Origin: Clostridiales bacterium
GTDB taxonomy: Bacteria; Bacillota; Clostridia; Oscillospirales; Acutalibacteraceae
Length of the DNA: 20,530 nt
Assembly (NCBI GenBank): GCA_012728445.1
Contig: JAAYFA010000077.1
Location: 1-20,530 of the forward strand
Direction of reading: 5' to 3'
In this document: positions 1 to 5,850 of the stretch, one piece after another
Layout of the letters: each line of letters begins with the position of its first letter
Position numbering within the stretch: position 1 is the first letter of the stretch
The notes under the pieces: model-generated
What the model saw: the letters and a program-made list of their open reading frames with translations, nothing else
Database searches by the model: none
Told to the model about the DNA's origin: nothing
Position numbers and translations under genes: made by a program

Positions 1-1638
1 AGAACAGGCTATACTTTATCAAGCTGGTCACCACCATTGCCGGCAACTGTGCCGGCATCAGACACAACCTACACAGCCCAATGGACAGCAAACACTTATA
101 CAATAAACTACAATGGCAACAGCAATTCTGCCGGCAGTACGGCAAGCTCTACTCATACTTACGATACCGCAAAGAATCTGACAGCCAATGGCTTTTCAAG
201 AGTCGGATACAATTATCTCGGTTGGTCAACATCATCTTCCGCAACAACAGCGGCTTATACAAACACACAAAGCGTTACGAACTTAACCGCAGCCGTGAAC
301 GGCGTTGTAACATTTTATGCGGTATGGCAAATTGGCATGTATACAATAACTTTTAACGCAAATGAGGGTTCCGGCGGCACAAGTAGCCAAAAAACATACG
401 GAACGCCGCTCTCTGCGCCGACAGTTACGAGACAAGGGTACACTTTTAACAGCTGGTTACCGCTCGTGCCGTCTACCGTACCGGGTTACAATGAAACCTA
501 TGTTGCCCAATGGACACAAAACAGCTATAACATAACCTTTAACGCAAACGGTGGAACAGGCGGAACTTCTGCATCTGTTCTTTATGGCGTGATGCCAACG
601 GCACCCACAGTCACTAAAGCAGGTCATACCTTCGCCGGATGCGATCCCCCGGTTACCGCGGCAACCGAATCTAAAACCTATACCGCTCAATGGAACACAA
701 GCAGCTATACAATAGTTTTTGATGCTAACGGCGGTACAGGTGGCACAGGTGGGACAATGGTATTTGGGACACCGCTCACTGCCCCAACAGTAACCAAGGT
801 AGGGTATAATTTTGGCGGCTGGACTCCCACGGTACCGTCAACGGTACCGGCAGCTAATTCCACCTATATAGCCCAGTGGAACCCAATAAATTATTATATA
901 ACATTTAACGCAGATGGCGGCACCGGGGGAACAAGTGGGCCAATGCCCTTCGATTCCGAATTAATAGCACCTGAAGTTGCCAGAGCAGGGTACACCTTTA
1001 TGGGATGGGACCCGGAAGTTCCTTCGACAGTGCCTGCAATAGATTCAACTTATACCGCGCAATGGGCAATTAGCACCAATAATTTGATATTCGCGCCCAA
1101 CGGTGGAACCGGTGGAACAGGGACCATGCTGGCCTTTGGTGAACCAATTATATCACCTGCTATGTCGAGACCCGGTTATTTATTCACCGGTTGGCAGCCG
1201 GCGTTACCGTCAACAGTAGTTGAGGGCATAAACACTTATCAAGCACAATGGGTAATCAACAAATTTATGGTAACATTTGATGCTGCCGGTGGTACAGGCG
1301 GCACAAGTGGTCTGTATCAATTTGGCACCCACATTACTCCACCGGCTGTGACAAAAGCAGGTTACACTTTCACCGGCTGGTTACCGAGCGTTCCCGCTTC
1401 GGTTCCGGGGCAAAACACGACTTACACGGCTCAATGGTCAAGGGATAAAATCCAGATTACCTTTGATGCAAATAGCGGTTCGGGTGGAACAAGTAGTTTA
1501 ATGACATTTGGCGATGTACTGACGTCTCCAATCGTCTCTAAGACAGGTTATATCTTTACCGGTTGGTCGCCTGCGTTGCCATCAAAAGTCGTTGCCGGTA
1601 ATCAGACCTATACGGCTCAGTTGAAAGCAGTCATTTAA
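1..1638 (+). CDS. InlB B-repeat (Listeria/Bacteroides repeat) surface or secreted protein, 3' part
   Basis: The reading frame is already open at base 1 and the first codons continue the same repeat pattern, so this is the C-terminal part of a larger protein, not one starting at the TTG at 37. It consists of one partial and eight full copies of a roughly 62-residue unit: a beta strand like TITFNANGGTGG, a middle GYTFTGW segment, and a closing TYTAQW. This is the Flg_new / Listeria-Bacteroides repeat seen in extracellular proteins of Gram-positives and Bacteroides; it forms a beta-grasp-like stalk, with ligand unknown. The second unit (100-342) is longer and more divergent than the rest. The protein stops four residues after the last repeat (AQLKAVI) with no LPXTG, SLH or other anchor. 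The Trp of the central motif is Cys in the fourth unit (near residue 217 counted from base 1), and the closing Trp of the last unit is Leu. The signal peptide, if any, lies outside the window. Confidence 0.9.
   Translation, partial: RTGYTLSSWSPPLPATVPASDTTYTAQWTANTYTINYNGNSNSAGSTASSTHTYDTAKNLTANGFSRVGYNYLGWSTSSSATTAAYTNTQSVTNLTAAVNGVVTFYAVWQIGMYTITFNANEGSGGTSSQKTYGTPLSAPTVTRQGYTFNSWLPLVPSTVPGYNETYVAQWTQNSYNITFNANGGTGGTSASVLYGVMPTAPTVTKAGHTFAGCDPPVTAATESKTYTAQWNTSSYTIVFDANGGTGGTGGTMVFGTPLTAPTVTKVGYNFGGWTPTVPSTVPAANSTYIAQWNPINYYITFNADGGTGGTSGPMPFDSELIAPEVARAGYTFMGWDPEVPSTVPAIDSTYTAQWAISTNNLIFAPNGGTGGTGTMLAFGEPIISPAMSRPGYLFTGWQPALPSTVVEGINTYQAQWVINKFMVTFDAAGGTGGTSGLYQFGTHITPPAVTKAGYTFTGWLPSVPASVPGQNTTYTAQWSRDKIQITFDANSGSGGTSSLMTFGDVLTSPIVSKTGYIFTGWSPALPSKVVAGNQTYTAQLKAVI
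100..1623 (+). repeat. Tandem coding repeats, about 186 bp period (8 full units)
   Basis: Unit starts by the strand motif are at about 100, 343, 529, 709, 895, 1081, 1267 and 1453, so units 3 to 8 here are 180-186 bp and the first is 243 bp. The most conserved DNA is the Gly/Thr-rich segment coding GGTGGT (GGTGGAACAGGCGGAAC and variants) and the segment coding TYTAQW. The copies are clearly diverged, so this is an old protein repeat array rather than a recent exact duplication, although the GGTGG tracts could still recombine. Confidence 0.85.
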
Positions 1639-1663
1639 ATGTATTATGAATAACTAATTCTAT

Positions 1664-1696
1664 AATCAAGAGTGCCTGTTTCGGGTGCTCTTGATT
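1664..1696 (+). terminator. Hairpin terminator after the repeat protein
   Basis: AATCAAGAG (1664-1672) pairs perfectly with CTCTTGATT (1688-1696). The stem can extend inward by two wobble and two G-C pairs to give a 7-base loop. It sits 25 bases after the stop codon. There is no T-run after it, so efficiency as an intrinsic terminator is uncertain. Confidence 0.5.
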
Positions 1697-1727
1697 GCAT
1701 ACAGAAGGAATTTAGCAATAATATAAT
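1695..1727 (+). promoter_or_regulatory. Possible promoter of the URO-D-like gene
   Basis: A perfect TATAAT lies at 1722-1727, 21 bases before the ATG at 1749. The nearest -35-like hexamer, TTGCAT at 1695-1700, is too far for that box (21-base spacer); an alternative TAATAT at 1719-1724 gives 18. The -10 box is convincing and the -35 is not. Confidence 0.35.
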
Positions 1728-1748
1728 ATTCGAGAGGGAAATGGAGTT

Positions 1749-2894
1749 ATGGAGTCAAGACCAACCGATCATAAAAATATCGATTTATGCCAGCTACACC
1801 TTGATGTGGTGAAAGGCAAATCCAACGGTAAAATTATTTGGCAGCCGCGAATCGGCTGTTGGTATGATGACAGGATTTTCAGAAAAGAACCTTTTCCGGC
1901 GCCCTATACAAACATGAGCTTGCCTGAAATTTACAGGGAGCTTGGCTGTTCCAACCGCAACTACACTTTTAACAGTTGTTTTGAGAGAGTGTATGATGAG
2001 CGAATTAAGTTTAAAATGGAAATGCTCTCGAAATCGGAATGGAAGCGGTCGATGATAACGCCCGTTGGCAGCATTTTTACAATTGAGTTGAGAAACGATT
2101 CTAACCCGGGTGTTTTTCCGAAAAAATGGTGGGTCAGCAACGAAGAAGACATGAAGGTGATGACCTGGATCGAAGAACATACTTCTTGGCGGTGGGATGA
2201 GGGTAACTACAGAGATAATGTTGAGGTTTGGGGCGATTTGGGTGCGCCGACAATATATATGCCGCGAATCAATGTGCAGGAAATATTTGTAACAACAATG
2301 GGTGTTGAAGAAGGCGTGTATGCACTGTATGATTATCCAAATACTGTTGAAAAATACTTTCAAGCCATGTCGGAAAATCAGATGCAGGAAATCGAACTGA
2401 TAAATAAATCACCGATTGATATTGTAAATTTTGGCGATAATGTTCATGCTGGTATCCTCACACCAGATTTGTTTAAAAAATACGCACTGCCGGAATATCA
2501 AAAACGCAATGAAAAGTTGCACAAAGCAGACAAATTCACTTGTGCACATTGGGACGGTGATGTGAAGGCACTGTTGCCCTATGCAAGAGAATGCGGGTTT
2601 GACGGTATTGAGGCAGTAACGCCGCAACCGCAGGGCGACGTAACTTTGCAAGAGGTTAAAGAAGCTTTCGGGGATGACTTGTTTTTGCTGGACGGAATTG
2701 CGGCGCTGCTGTTTAACGACGATTATACGATTGAAGAGTTGGAACGACAAGCCAAAGAATGCATTGAGTTATTTGCACCCAAGCTCATTCTGGGTATTTC
2801 GGATGAGATATCTTCGAATGGGAATCTCGAAAGAATAAAATTTATCAGGGATATCGTTGATGACTATAACGCGCGAGTGGATATACCCCGATAG
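1749..2894 (+). CDS. Uroporphyrinogen decarboxylase-superfamily protein (not HemE), possible methyltransferase-like
   Basis: A 381-residue protein of the URO-D/corrinoid-methyltransferase superfamily. Visible family features are the segment with NFGDNVHAGILTP (about 227-239) followed by a conserved LPEYQ, the TCAHWDGD segment (about 264-271), the GFDGIEAVTPQ strand (about 283-293) and the C-terminal ISDEISSNGN plus terminal helix. The HemE signature (RQAGR near the N-terminus) is absent, and no heme genes are nearby, so classical uroporphyrinogen decarboxylation is unlikely. Methyltransferases of this superfamily (MtaA/MtbA type) use an HxC plus Cys zinc site; here the equivalent strand reads C265-A-H267, which may or may not bind metal. 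The start is supported by GAGAGGG about 11 bases upstream. Such proteins are frequent in gut Clostridia, often near sugar genes, and the substrate is unknown. The gene stands alone between two hairpins. Confidence 0.8.
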   Translation: MESRPTDHKNIDLCQLHLDVVKGKSNGKIIWQPRIGCWYDDRIFRKEPFPAPYTNMSLPEIYRELGCSNRNYTFNSCFERVYDERIKFKMEMLSKSEWKRSMITPVGSIFTIELRNDSNPGVFPKKWWVSNEEDMKVMTWIEEHTSWRWDEGNYRDNVEVWGDLGAPTIYMPRINVQEIFVTTMGVEEGVYALYDYPNTVEKYFQAMSENQMQEIELINKSPIDIVNFGDNVHAGILTPDLFKKYALPEYQKRNEKLHKADKFTCAHWDGDVKALLPYARECGFDGIEAVTPQPQGDVTLQEVKEAFGDDLFLLDGIAALLFNDDYTIEELERQAKECIELFAPKLILGISDEISSNGNLERIKFIRDIVDDYNARVDIPR

Positions 2895-2901
2895 CGGCAA
2901 C

Positions 2902-2923
2902 ACGACCTAATTAGTTGTTTTTT
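2902..2923 (+). terminator. Weak intrinsic terminator after the URO-D-like gene
   Basis: ACGAC (2902-2906) can pair with GTTGT (2914-2918, one G-U) around a 7-base loop, followed by a T-run to 2923. The stem is short, so this is a modest terminator at best, but its position right after the stop at 2894 and before the rpsB promoter fits. Confidence 0.4.
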
Positions 2924-2941
2924 AGAATTAATAAAAATAAC

Positions 2942-2970
2942 TTGCAATAGATCGATAAGCATGGTACAAT
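2942..2970 (+). promoter_or_regulatory. Strong promoter of rpsB-tsf (extended -10)
   Basis: TTGCAA (2942-2947), a 17-base spacer and TACAAT (2965-2970). TG at 2962-2963 makes an extended -10. This is a good match to a housekeeping sigma-A promoter. Transcription would start near 2977, leaving a leader of nearly 100 nt before the rpsB ATG. Confidence 0.8.
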
Positions 2971-2982
2971 AATCCGTAATTT

Positions 2983-3053
2983 CGCACGCAAGGATTAGTT
3001 TGATGGTTCGCTGTTAACACAGTGTTTCAAACTTCATAAGTCCCTGCGGTGGT
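2983..3053 (+). promoter_or_regulatory. Structured 5' leader of rpsB, candidate S2 autoregulatory element
   Basis: The leader folds by eye into nested helices. CACGCA (2985-2990) pairs with TGCGGTG (3045-3051) with one bulged G. After an A-C mismatch, GGA (2992-2994) pairs with TCC (3041-3043). AGTTTGA (2997-3003) pairs perfectly with TCAAACT (3027-3033). An inner hairpin CGCTGT/ACAGTG (3009-3014 with 3019-3024, one G-U) has a TAAC loop. The structure ends 8 bases before the AAGGAGG at 3061-3067. Ribosomal-protein leaders that bind their own product are well known, and the location fits S2. I could not confirm a match to a described S2 leader. Confidence 0.5.
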
Positions 3054-3074
3054 AAAAACTAAGGAGGAAACAAA

Positions 3075-3803
3075 ATGGCAGTAGTATCAATGAAACAGTT
3101 ACTCGAGGCGGGTGTCCACTTTGGGCATCAAACAAGAAGATGGAACCCGAAAATGGCACCATTCATCTTCACGGAAAGAAACGGAATATACATTATTGAC
3201 CTTCAGAAGACGGTCAGAAAGCTTGAAGAAGCTTATATGTTTATTCGCGAACTTTCAGAAAACGGACAAGAGGTTCTCTTCGTCGGCACAAAAAAGCAAG
3301 CACAAGATTCCATACGCGATGAAGCCGAACGTTGTGGAATGCCTTTTGTGAACGCCAGGTGGCTTGGCGGAATGCTCACAAACTTCAACACTATCCAGCG
3401 CAGAATTAAGAGACTCGAGCAGTTGAAAGCATTTGAAGCAGACGGCACATTTAATAAGTTGCCTAAAAAAGAAGTCATAAAGATGAACCTTGAGATTGAA
3501 AAACTCGAGAAGTTTATGGGCGGCATTAAACATATGAAGCGCCAGCCGGCAGCAATGTTTATTGTTGACCCACGTAAAGAAAGAATTGCCGTCGCGGAAG
3601 CAAGAAAACTTGGTATCCCCATCATTGCTATCGTAGACACAAACTGCGATCCTGACGAAATCGATTATATTATACCGGGTAACGACGATGCTATCCGCGC
3701 TGTCAAACTGATTTCCGCGGCAATGTCCGATGCTGTTATCGAAGGTAGACAGGGCGAAGAAACAGCAGAGATCGAAACTGAAGAAGAGTCAAAGGAGGAC
3801 TAA
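3075..3803 (+). CDS. rpsB: 30S ribosomal protein S2
   Basis: S2 binds late to the body/head junction of the small subunit and is needed for S1-like mRNA engagement and translation initiation. The 242-residue sequence shows the family N-terminus with MKQLLEAGVHFGHQ (residues 6-19), the RRWNPKM segment, the WLGGMLTNF motif (about 95-103), and the VDPRKERIAVAEARKLGIP and DTNCDPD segments (about 165-194). It ends in a Glu/Asp-rich tail, and its length is close to that of Bacillus S2. An ideal AAGGAGG lies 7 bases before the ATG. It is the first gene of a unit with tsf (3 bases between stop and next start). The tsf ribosome binding site lies inside the last rpsB codons, so the two are probably translationally linked. 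Regulation is probably through the upstream structured leader. Confidence 0.98.
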   Translation: MAVVSMKQLLEAGVHFGHQTRRWNPKMAPFIFTERNGIYIIDLQKTVRKLEEAYMFIRELSENGQEVLFVGTKKQAQDSIRDEAERCGMPFVNARWLGGMLTNFNTIQRRIKRLEQLKAFEADGTFNKLPKKEVIKMNLEIEKLEKFMGGIKHMKRQPAAMFIVDPRKERIAVAEARKLGIPIIAIVDTNCDPDEIDYIIPGNDDAIRAVKLISAAMSDAVIEGRQGEETAEIETEEESKED

Positions 3804-3806
3804 TTC

Positions 3807-4733
3807 ATGTCATTCACAGCTAAAGATGTACAATCACTCCGCGAAAAAACGGGCGTAGGTATGATGGATTGTAAAAAAGCGCTTGTATCCTCTGACGGAG
3901 ATATGGAAAAAGCAATAGAGTTCCTGCGCGAAAAAGGCCTTGCGGCCGCAACAAAAAAAGCCGGGCGTATTGCAACCGAGGGCGTTGTTTCCGCTTATTA
4001 TGACGAAGAAAAACAAATCGGCGTTATCGTTGAAGTAAACTCTGAAACAGATTTCGTTGCAAAAAACGTAGATTTTCAAAATTTTGTTCAAAGTGTTGCC
4101 AAAACGATCGCTGAGACCAACCCAAAAGATGTTGAAACACTATACAACGAAAAACTGTCAGGCAACGACAGAACGGTACTTGAAAACTTGCAAGACAGAA
4201 TTCTTTCTATCGGAGAAAATATCAAGATTCGTAGGTTTGTCCGGAATGAAGGCATTGTGTCCATATACATTCATGGTGGTGGTTCGGTAGGCGTAATGGT
4301 AAATTTCGATACAGACAGCGCTGCGGCAGCAACGGATGCGTTTAAGGTAATGGGCAAAGATGTTGCCATGCAAATTGCAGCAATGAGTCCACAGCACCTG
4401 AATAAAAACTCTGTACCGGCAGATGTGCTTGAATACGAAAAAGGAATAATTGCAGCACAGCTAAAAGAAGATCCTAAAATGGCTAGCAAGCCTCAAAACG
4501 TTTTGGACGGTATCATTGCCGGTAAAATTGCAAAAGAACTCAAAGAAATGTGTCTTGCCGAACAACAATTCGTTAAGAATAACGATCTTACCGTAGAGCA
4601 ATATGTCGAATCTGTTGCGAAAGAACTGGACACTAAAATCACTGTTACAGGTTTTGTTCGTTTTGCGAAAGGCGAGGGTCTGGAAAAGAGAGAAGATAAC
4701 TTTGCTGATGAAGTTGCTTGCATGATAAAATGA
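3807..4733 (+). CDS. tsf: Elongation factor Ts
   Basis: EF-Ts is the guanine nucleotide exchange factor that recycles EF-Tu from its GDP form. The 308-residue protein has the N-terminal UBA-like domain (LREKTGVGMMDCKKAL, residues 11-26) and the EF-Tu-contacting TDFVAKN signature (81-87). A two-part core domain follows, with MQIAAMSPQ and FVRFAKGEGLEKRED near the end. The length is normal for Clostridia (about 300). AAAGGAGG at 3791-3798, within rpsB, is 9 bases before the ATG. In many Bacillota tsf is followed by pyrH and frr; here those are absent and a mutarotase gene follows at once, its ribosome binding site overlapping the tsf stop codon. Confidence 0.98.
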   Translation: MSFTAKDVQSLREKTGVGMMDCKKALVSSDGDMEKAIEFLREKGLAAATKKAGRIATEGVVSAYYDEEKQIGVIVEVNSETDFVAKNVDFQNFVQSVAKTIAETNPKDVETLYNEKLSGNDRTVLENLQDRILSIGENIKIRRFVRNEGIVSIYIHGGGSVGVMVNFDTDSAAAATDAFKVMGKDVAMQIAAMSPQHLNKNSVPADVLEYEKGIIAAQLKEDPKMASKPQNVLDGIIAGKIAKELKEMCLAEQQFVKNNDLTVEQYVESVAKELDTKITVTGFVRFAKGEGLEKREDNFADEVACMIK

Positions 4734-4746
4734 GGTGAGTTCGTTT

Positions 4747-5064
4747 ATGGAAAGATTTGCATGGCGCGCCAAGGTGCTTGATGGAAAGCTTGAGGAATAT
4801 ATAAAACGGCACGACGAAATTTGGCCGGAGCTTCTGGAAGTGCTCAAAGAAGCCGGAATCTCAAACTATACCATTTGGAATAACGGTAATGATTTGTTTG
4901 GCTATTATGAATGCGACAAAGGCGTTGCTTATGCTGCCAAAGTTCAAGCCTCAAGCCCCGTTGTAGACCGATGGAATGAATACATGAAAAGCGTAATGCT
5001 TATGGAACTAGACCCGGTAACCGGCGCACAGCCATTGATGGAAAAAGTATTTTATATGAAATGA
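4747..5064 (+). CDS. rhaM: L-rhamnose mutarotase family protein
   Basis: RhaM interconverts the alpha and beta anomers of L-rhamnose so that the isomerase receives the right form. The 105-residue protein matches the family closely: RHDEIWPELLEVL (residues 21-33), SNYTIW, the WNEYMKSVM helix and the final VFYMK. The start chosen is the ATG at 4747. It follows GAGGTGAG (4732-4739) by 7 bases and places the conserved proton-donor His at residue 22, exactly its position in E. coli RhaM; a GTG at 4735 would lie inside the ribosome binding site. That site overlaps the tsf stop codon, so translation is probably coupled to tsf. No other rhamnose gene is in the window, so the sugar handled could be another one (fucose or a related hexose), or the protein may have a housekeeping role. 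Confidence 0.88.
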   Translation: MERFAWRAKVLDGKLEEYIKRHDEIWPELLEVLKEAGISNYTIWNNGNDLFGYYECDKGVAYAAKVQASSPVVDRWNEYMKSVMLMELDPVTGAQPLMEKVFYMK

Positions 5065-5070
5065 TAAAAT

Positions 5071-5094
5071 GGGATGCATCAAAAGATGCATCCC
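5071..5094. terminator. Bidirectional terminator between rhaM and rnhA
   Basis: GGGATGCATC (5071-5080) and GATGCATCCC (5085-5094) form a perfect 10-bp stem with an AAAA loop. It lies between the convergent ends of rhaM and rnhA. A-rich sequence on the left becomes a T-rich tail for minus-strand transcription (better terminator for rnhA); GTTTG follows on the plus strand. Confidence 0.85.
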
Positions 5095-5104
5095 GTTTGA
5101 ACTG

Positions 5105-5563
5105 TTATAGCTTTGATTGTGCGTAGATTTTGGATTGTTGGACGGCCATGGTATCGCATCTCTCGTTTTCCGGATGTCCCGAGTGACCGTTAACCCATTC
5201 GAACTTGTACTCATGAACACTGAGCTCATTTAGTAATTCGTCCCAAAGATCTGCATTTAATGCCGGCTTTTTATCAGACTTTATCCACCCGTTATCTCGC
5301 CATTTTGTTGCCCAATTCTTATTTATACCGTTTGCGACATATTGAGAGTCGGTGTACACCGTAACGCGACACTTGTCTTTTAACGCCTTAAGTCCTTGTA
5401 TTACAGCGGTTAGTTCCATTCTGTTGTTTGTGGTTAAAGCTTCACCGCCGCTAATTTCAAGCTCACGCCCCATGTAACGAAGGATAGCTGCCCAGCCCCC
5501 GGGCCCCGGGTTTCCTGAACACGAACCATCTGTATAGATCTCTACATTTTTAAGTTTACTCAT
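5105..5563 (-). CDS. rnhA: Ribonuclease HI
   Basis: RNase HI cleaves the RNA strand of RNA-DNA hybrids (R-loops, primer remnants). The 152-residue protein has the complete DEDD active site: D12 in TDGSCSGNPGPGG, E50 in NRMEL, D72 in YTDSQYV and D137 in ENERCD, with the catalytic His at H127 of GHSGHPENERCD. Length and motifs match the E. coli-type single-domain enzyme without an N-terminal hybrid-binding domain. It is the only minus-strand gene here, convergent with rhaM across a shared terminator and divergent from rnj. The ribosome binding site is weak (GGGA about 6 bases before the start), so expression is probably low. Confidence 0.97.
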   Translation of the reverse strand: MSKLKNVEIYTDGSCSGNPGPGGWAAILRYMGRELEISGGEALTTNNRMELTAVIQGLKALKDKCRVTVYTDSQYVANGINKNWATKWRDNGWIKSDKKPALNADLWDELLNELSVHEYKFEWVNGHSGHPENERCDTMAVQQSKIYAQSKL

Positions 5564-5598
5564 CTTATTCCCACATTTCTTCTTTGATTATGTTCTAT

Positions 5599-5627
5599 AT
5601 CTTAGCATTATTCGTCAGTCTAAGCAA
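5599..5627 (-). promoter_or_regulatory. Promoter of rnhA
   Basis: On the minus strand: TTGCTT (plus-strand AAGCAA, 5622-5627), a 17-base spacer and TAAGAT (plus-strand ATCTTA, 5599-5604), preceded by TGC as an extended -10. It would give a leader of about 30 nt before the rnhA ATG at 5563. Confidence 0.65.
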
Positions 5628-5666
5628 TGATGGTGCTGATATTTATTTTTAAGAACAGGCCTTTGC

Positions 5667-5695
5667 TTGACATATCACCGTGTGAGTAGTAAAAT
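5667..5695 (+). promoter_or_regulatory. Promoter P1 of the rnj-ftsH run
   Basis: A consensus TTGACA (5667-5672), a 17-base spacer and TAAAAT (5690-5695). It points toward rnj and implies a leader of about 150 nt. It lies only 40 bases from the divergent rnhA -35, so the two promoters could influence each other. Confidence 0.75.
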
Positions 5696-5717
5696 TAGCT
5701 TGACTGTAGATACGGGA

Positions 5718-5742
5718 ACGTAGCATCGTTTAAATGCTATGT
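5718..5742 (+). promoter_or_regulatory. Hairpin in the rnj leader
   Basis: ACGTAGCAT (5718-5726) pairs with ATGCTATGT (5734-5742), nine pairs with one G-U, around a 7-base loop; an outer GA/TTC can extend it with a bulge. No T-run follows, so it is not an intrinsic terminator. It could stabilise the mRNA or be a site for autoregulation by RNase J, but this is inference. Confidence 0.4.
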
Positions 5743-5797
5743 TTCGCCAGTATTATTATAAAAATACAATTTATGATCATTTGTTACGGCTATTCTT

Positions 5798-5827
5798 TTG
5801 ATTGGCTGATGACTTATGTTTTATAGT
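5798..5827 (+). promoter_or_regulatory. Possible second promoter P2 of rnj
   Basis: TTGATT (5798-5803), an 18-base spacer and TATAGT (5822-5827). Transcription from it would start only about 17 bases before the rnj ATG, just ahead of the ribosome binding site, and would bypass the leader hairpin. Confidence 0.4.
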
Positions 5828-5850
5828 ATTGTAAAAATTAAGGAGTAATT

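Noticed and set aside
37..99. TTG at 37 as the start of the repeat protein
   Set aside because: The frame is open from base 1 and codes the same repeat pattern (GYTLSSW) upstream; the gene begins outside the window.
100..1623. CRISPR array or recent tandem duplication
   Set aside because: The period is about 186 bp, in frame, with diverged copies and an intact reading frame; these are protein domain repeats.
1749..2894. Heme biosynthesis uroporphyrinogen decarboxylase (hemE)
   Set aside because: The RQAGR signature is missing, and no other heme gene is present.
4735..4746. GTG at 4735 as the rhaM start
   Set aside because: It lies inside the ribosome binding site; the ATG at 4747 has ideal spacing and places the catalytic His at 22.
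457..4847. Minus-strand frames under the repeat protein, URO-D-like gene, rpsB and tsf
   Set aside because: They lie opposite strongly supported genes, lack ribosome binding sites and resemble no protein family.
5564..5850. Small RNA or tRNA gene in the rnhA-rnj gap
   Set aside because: Only promoters and one hairpin are visible; no cloverleaf or terminator pair was seen.
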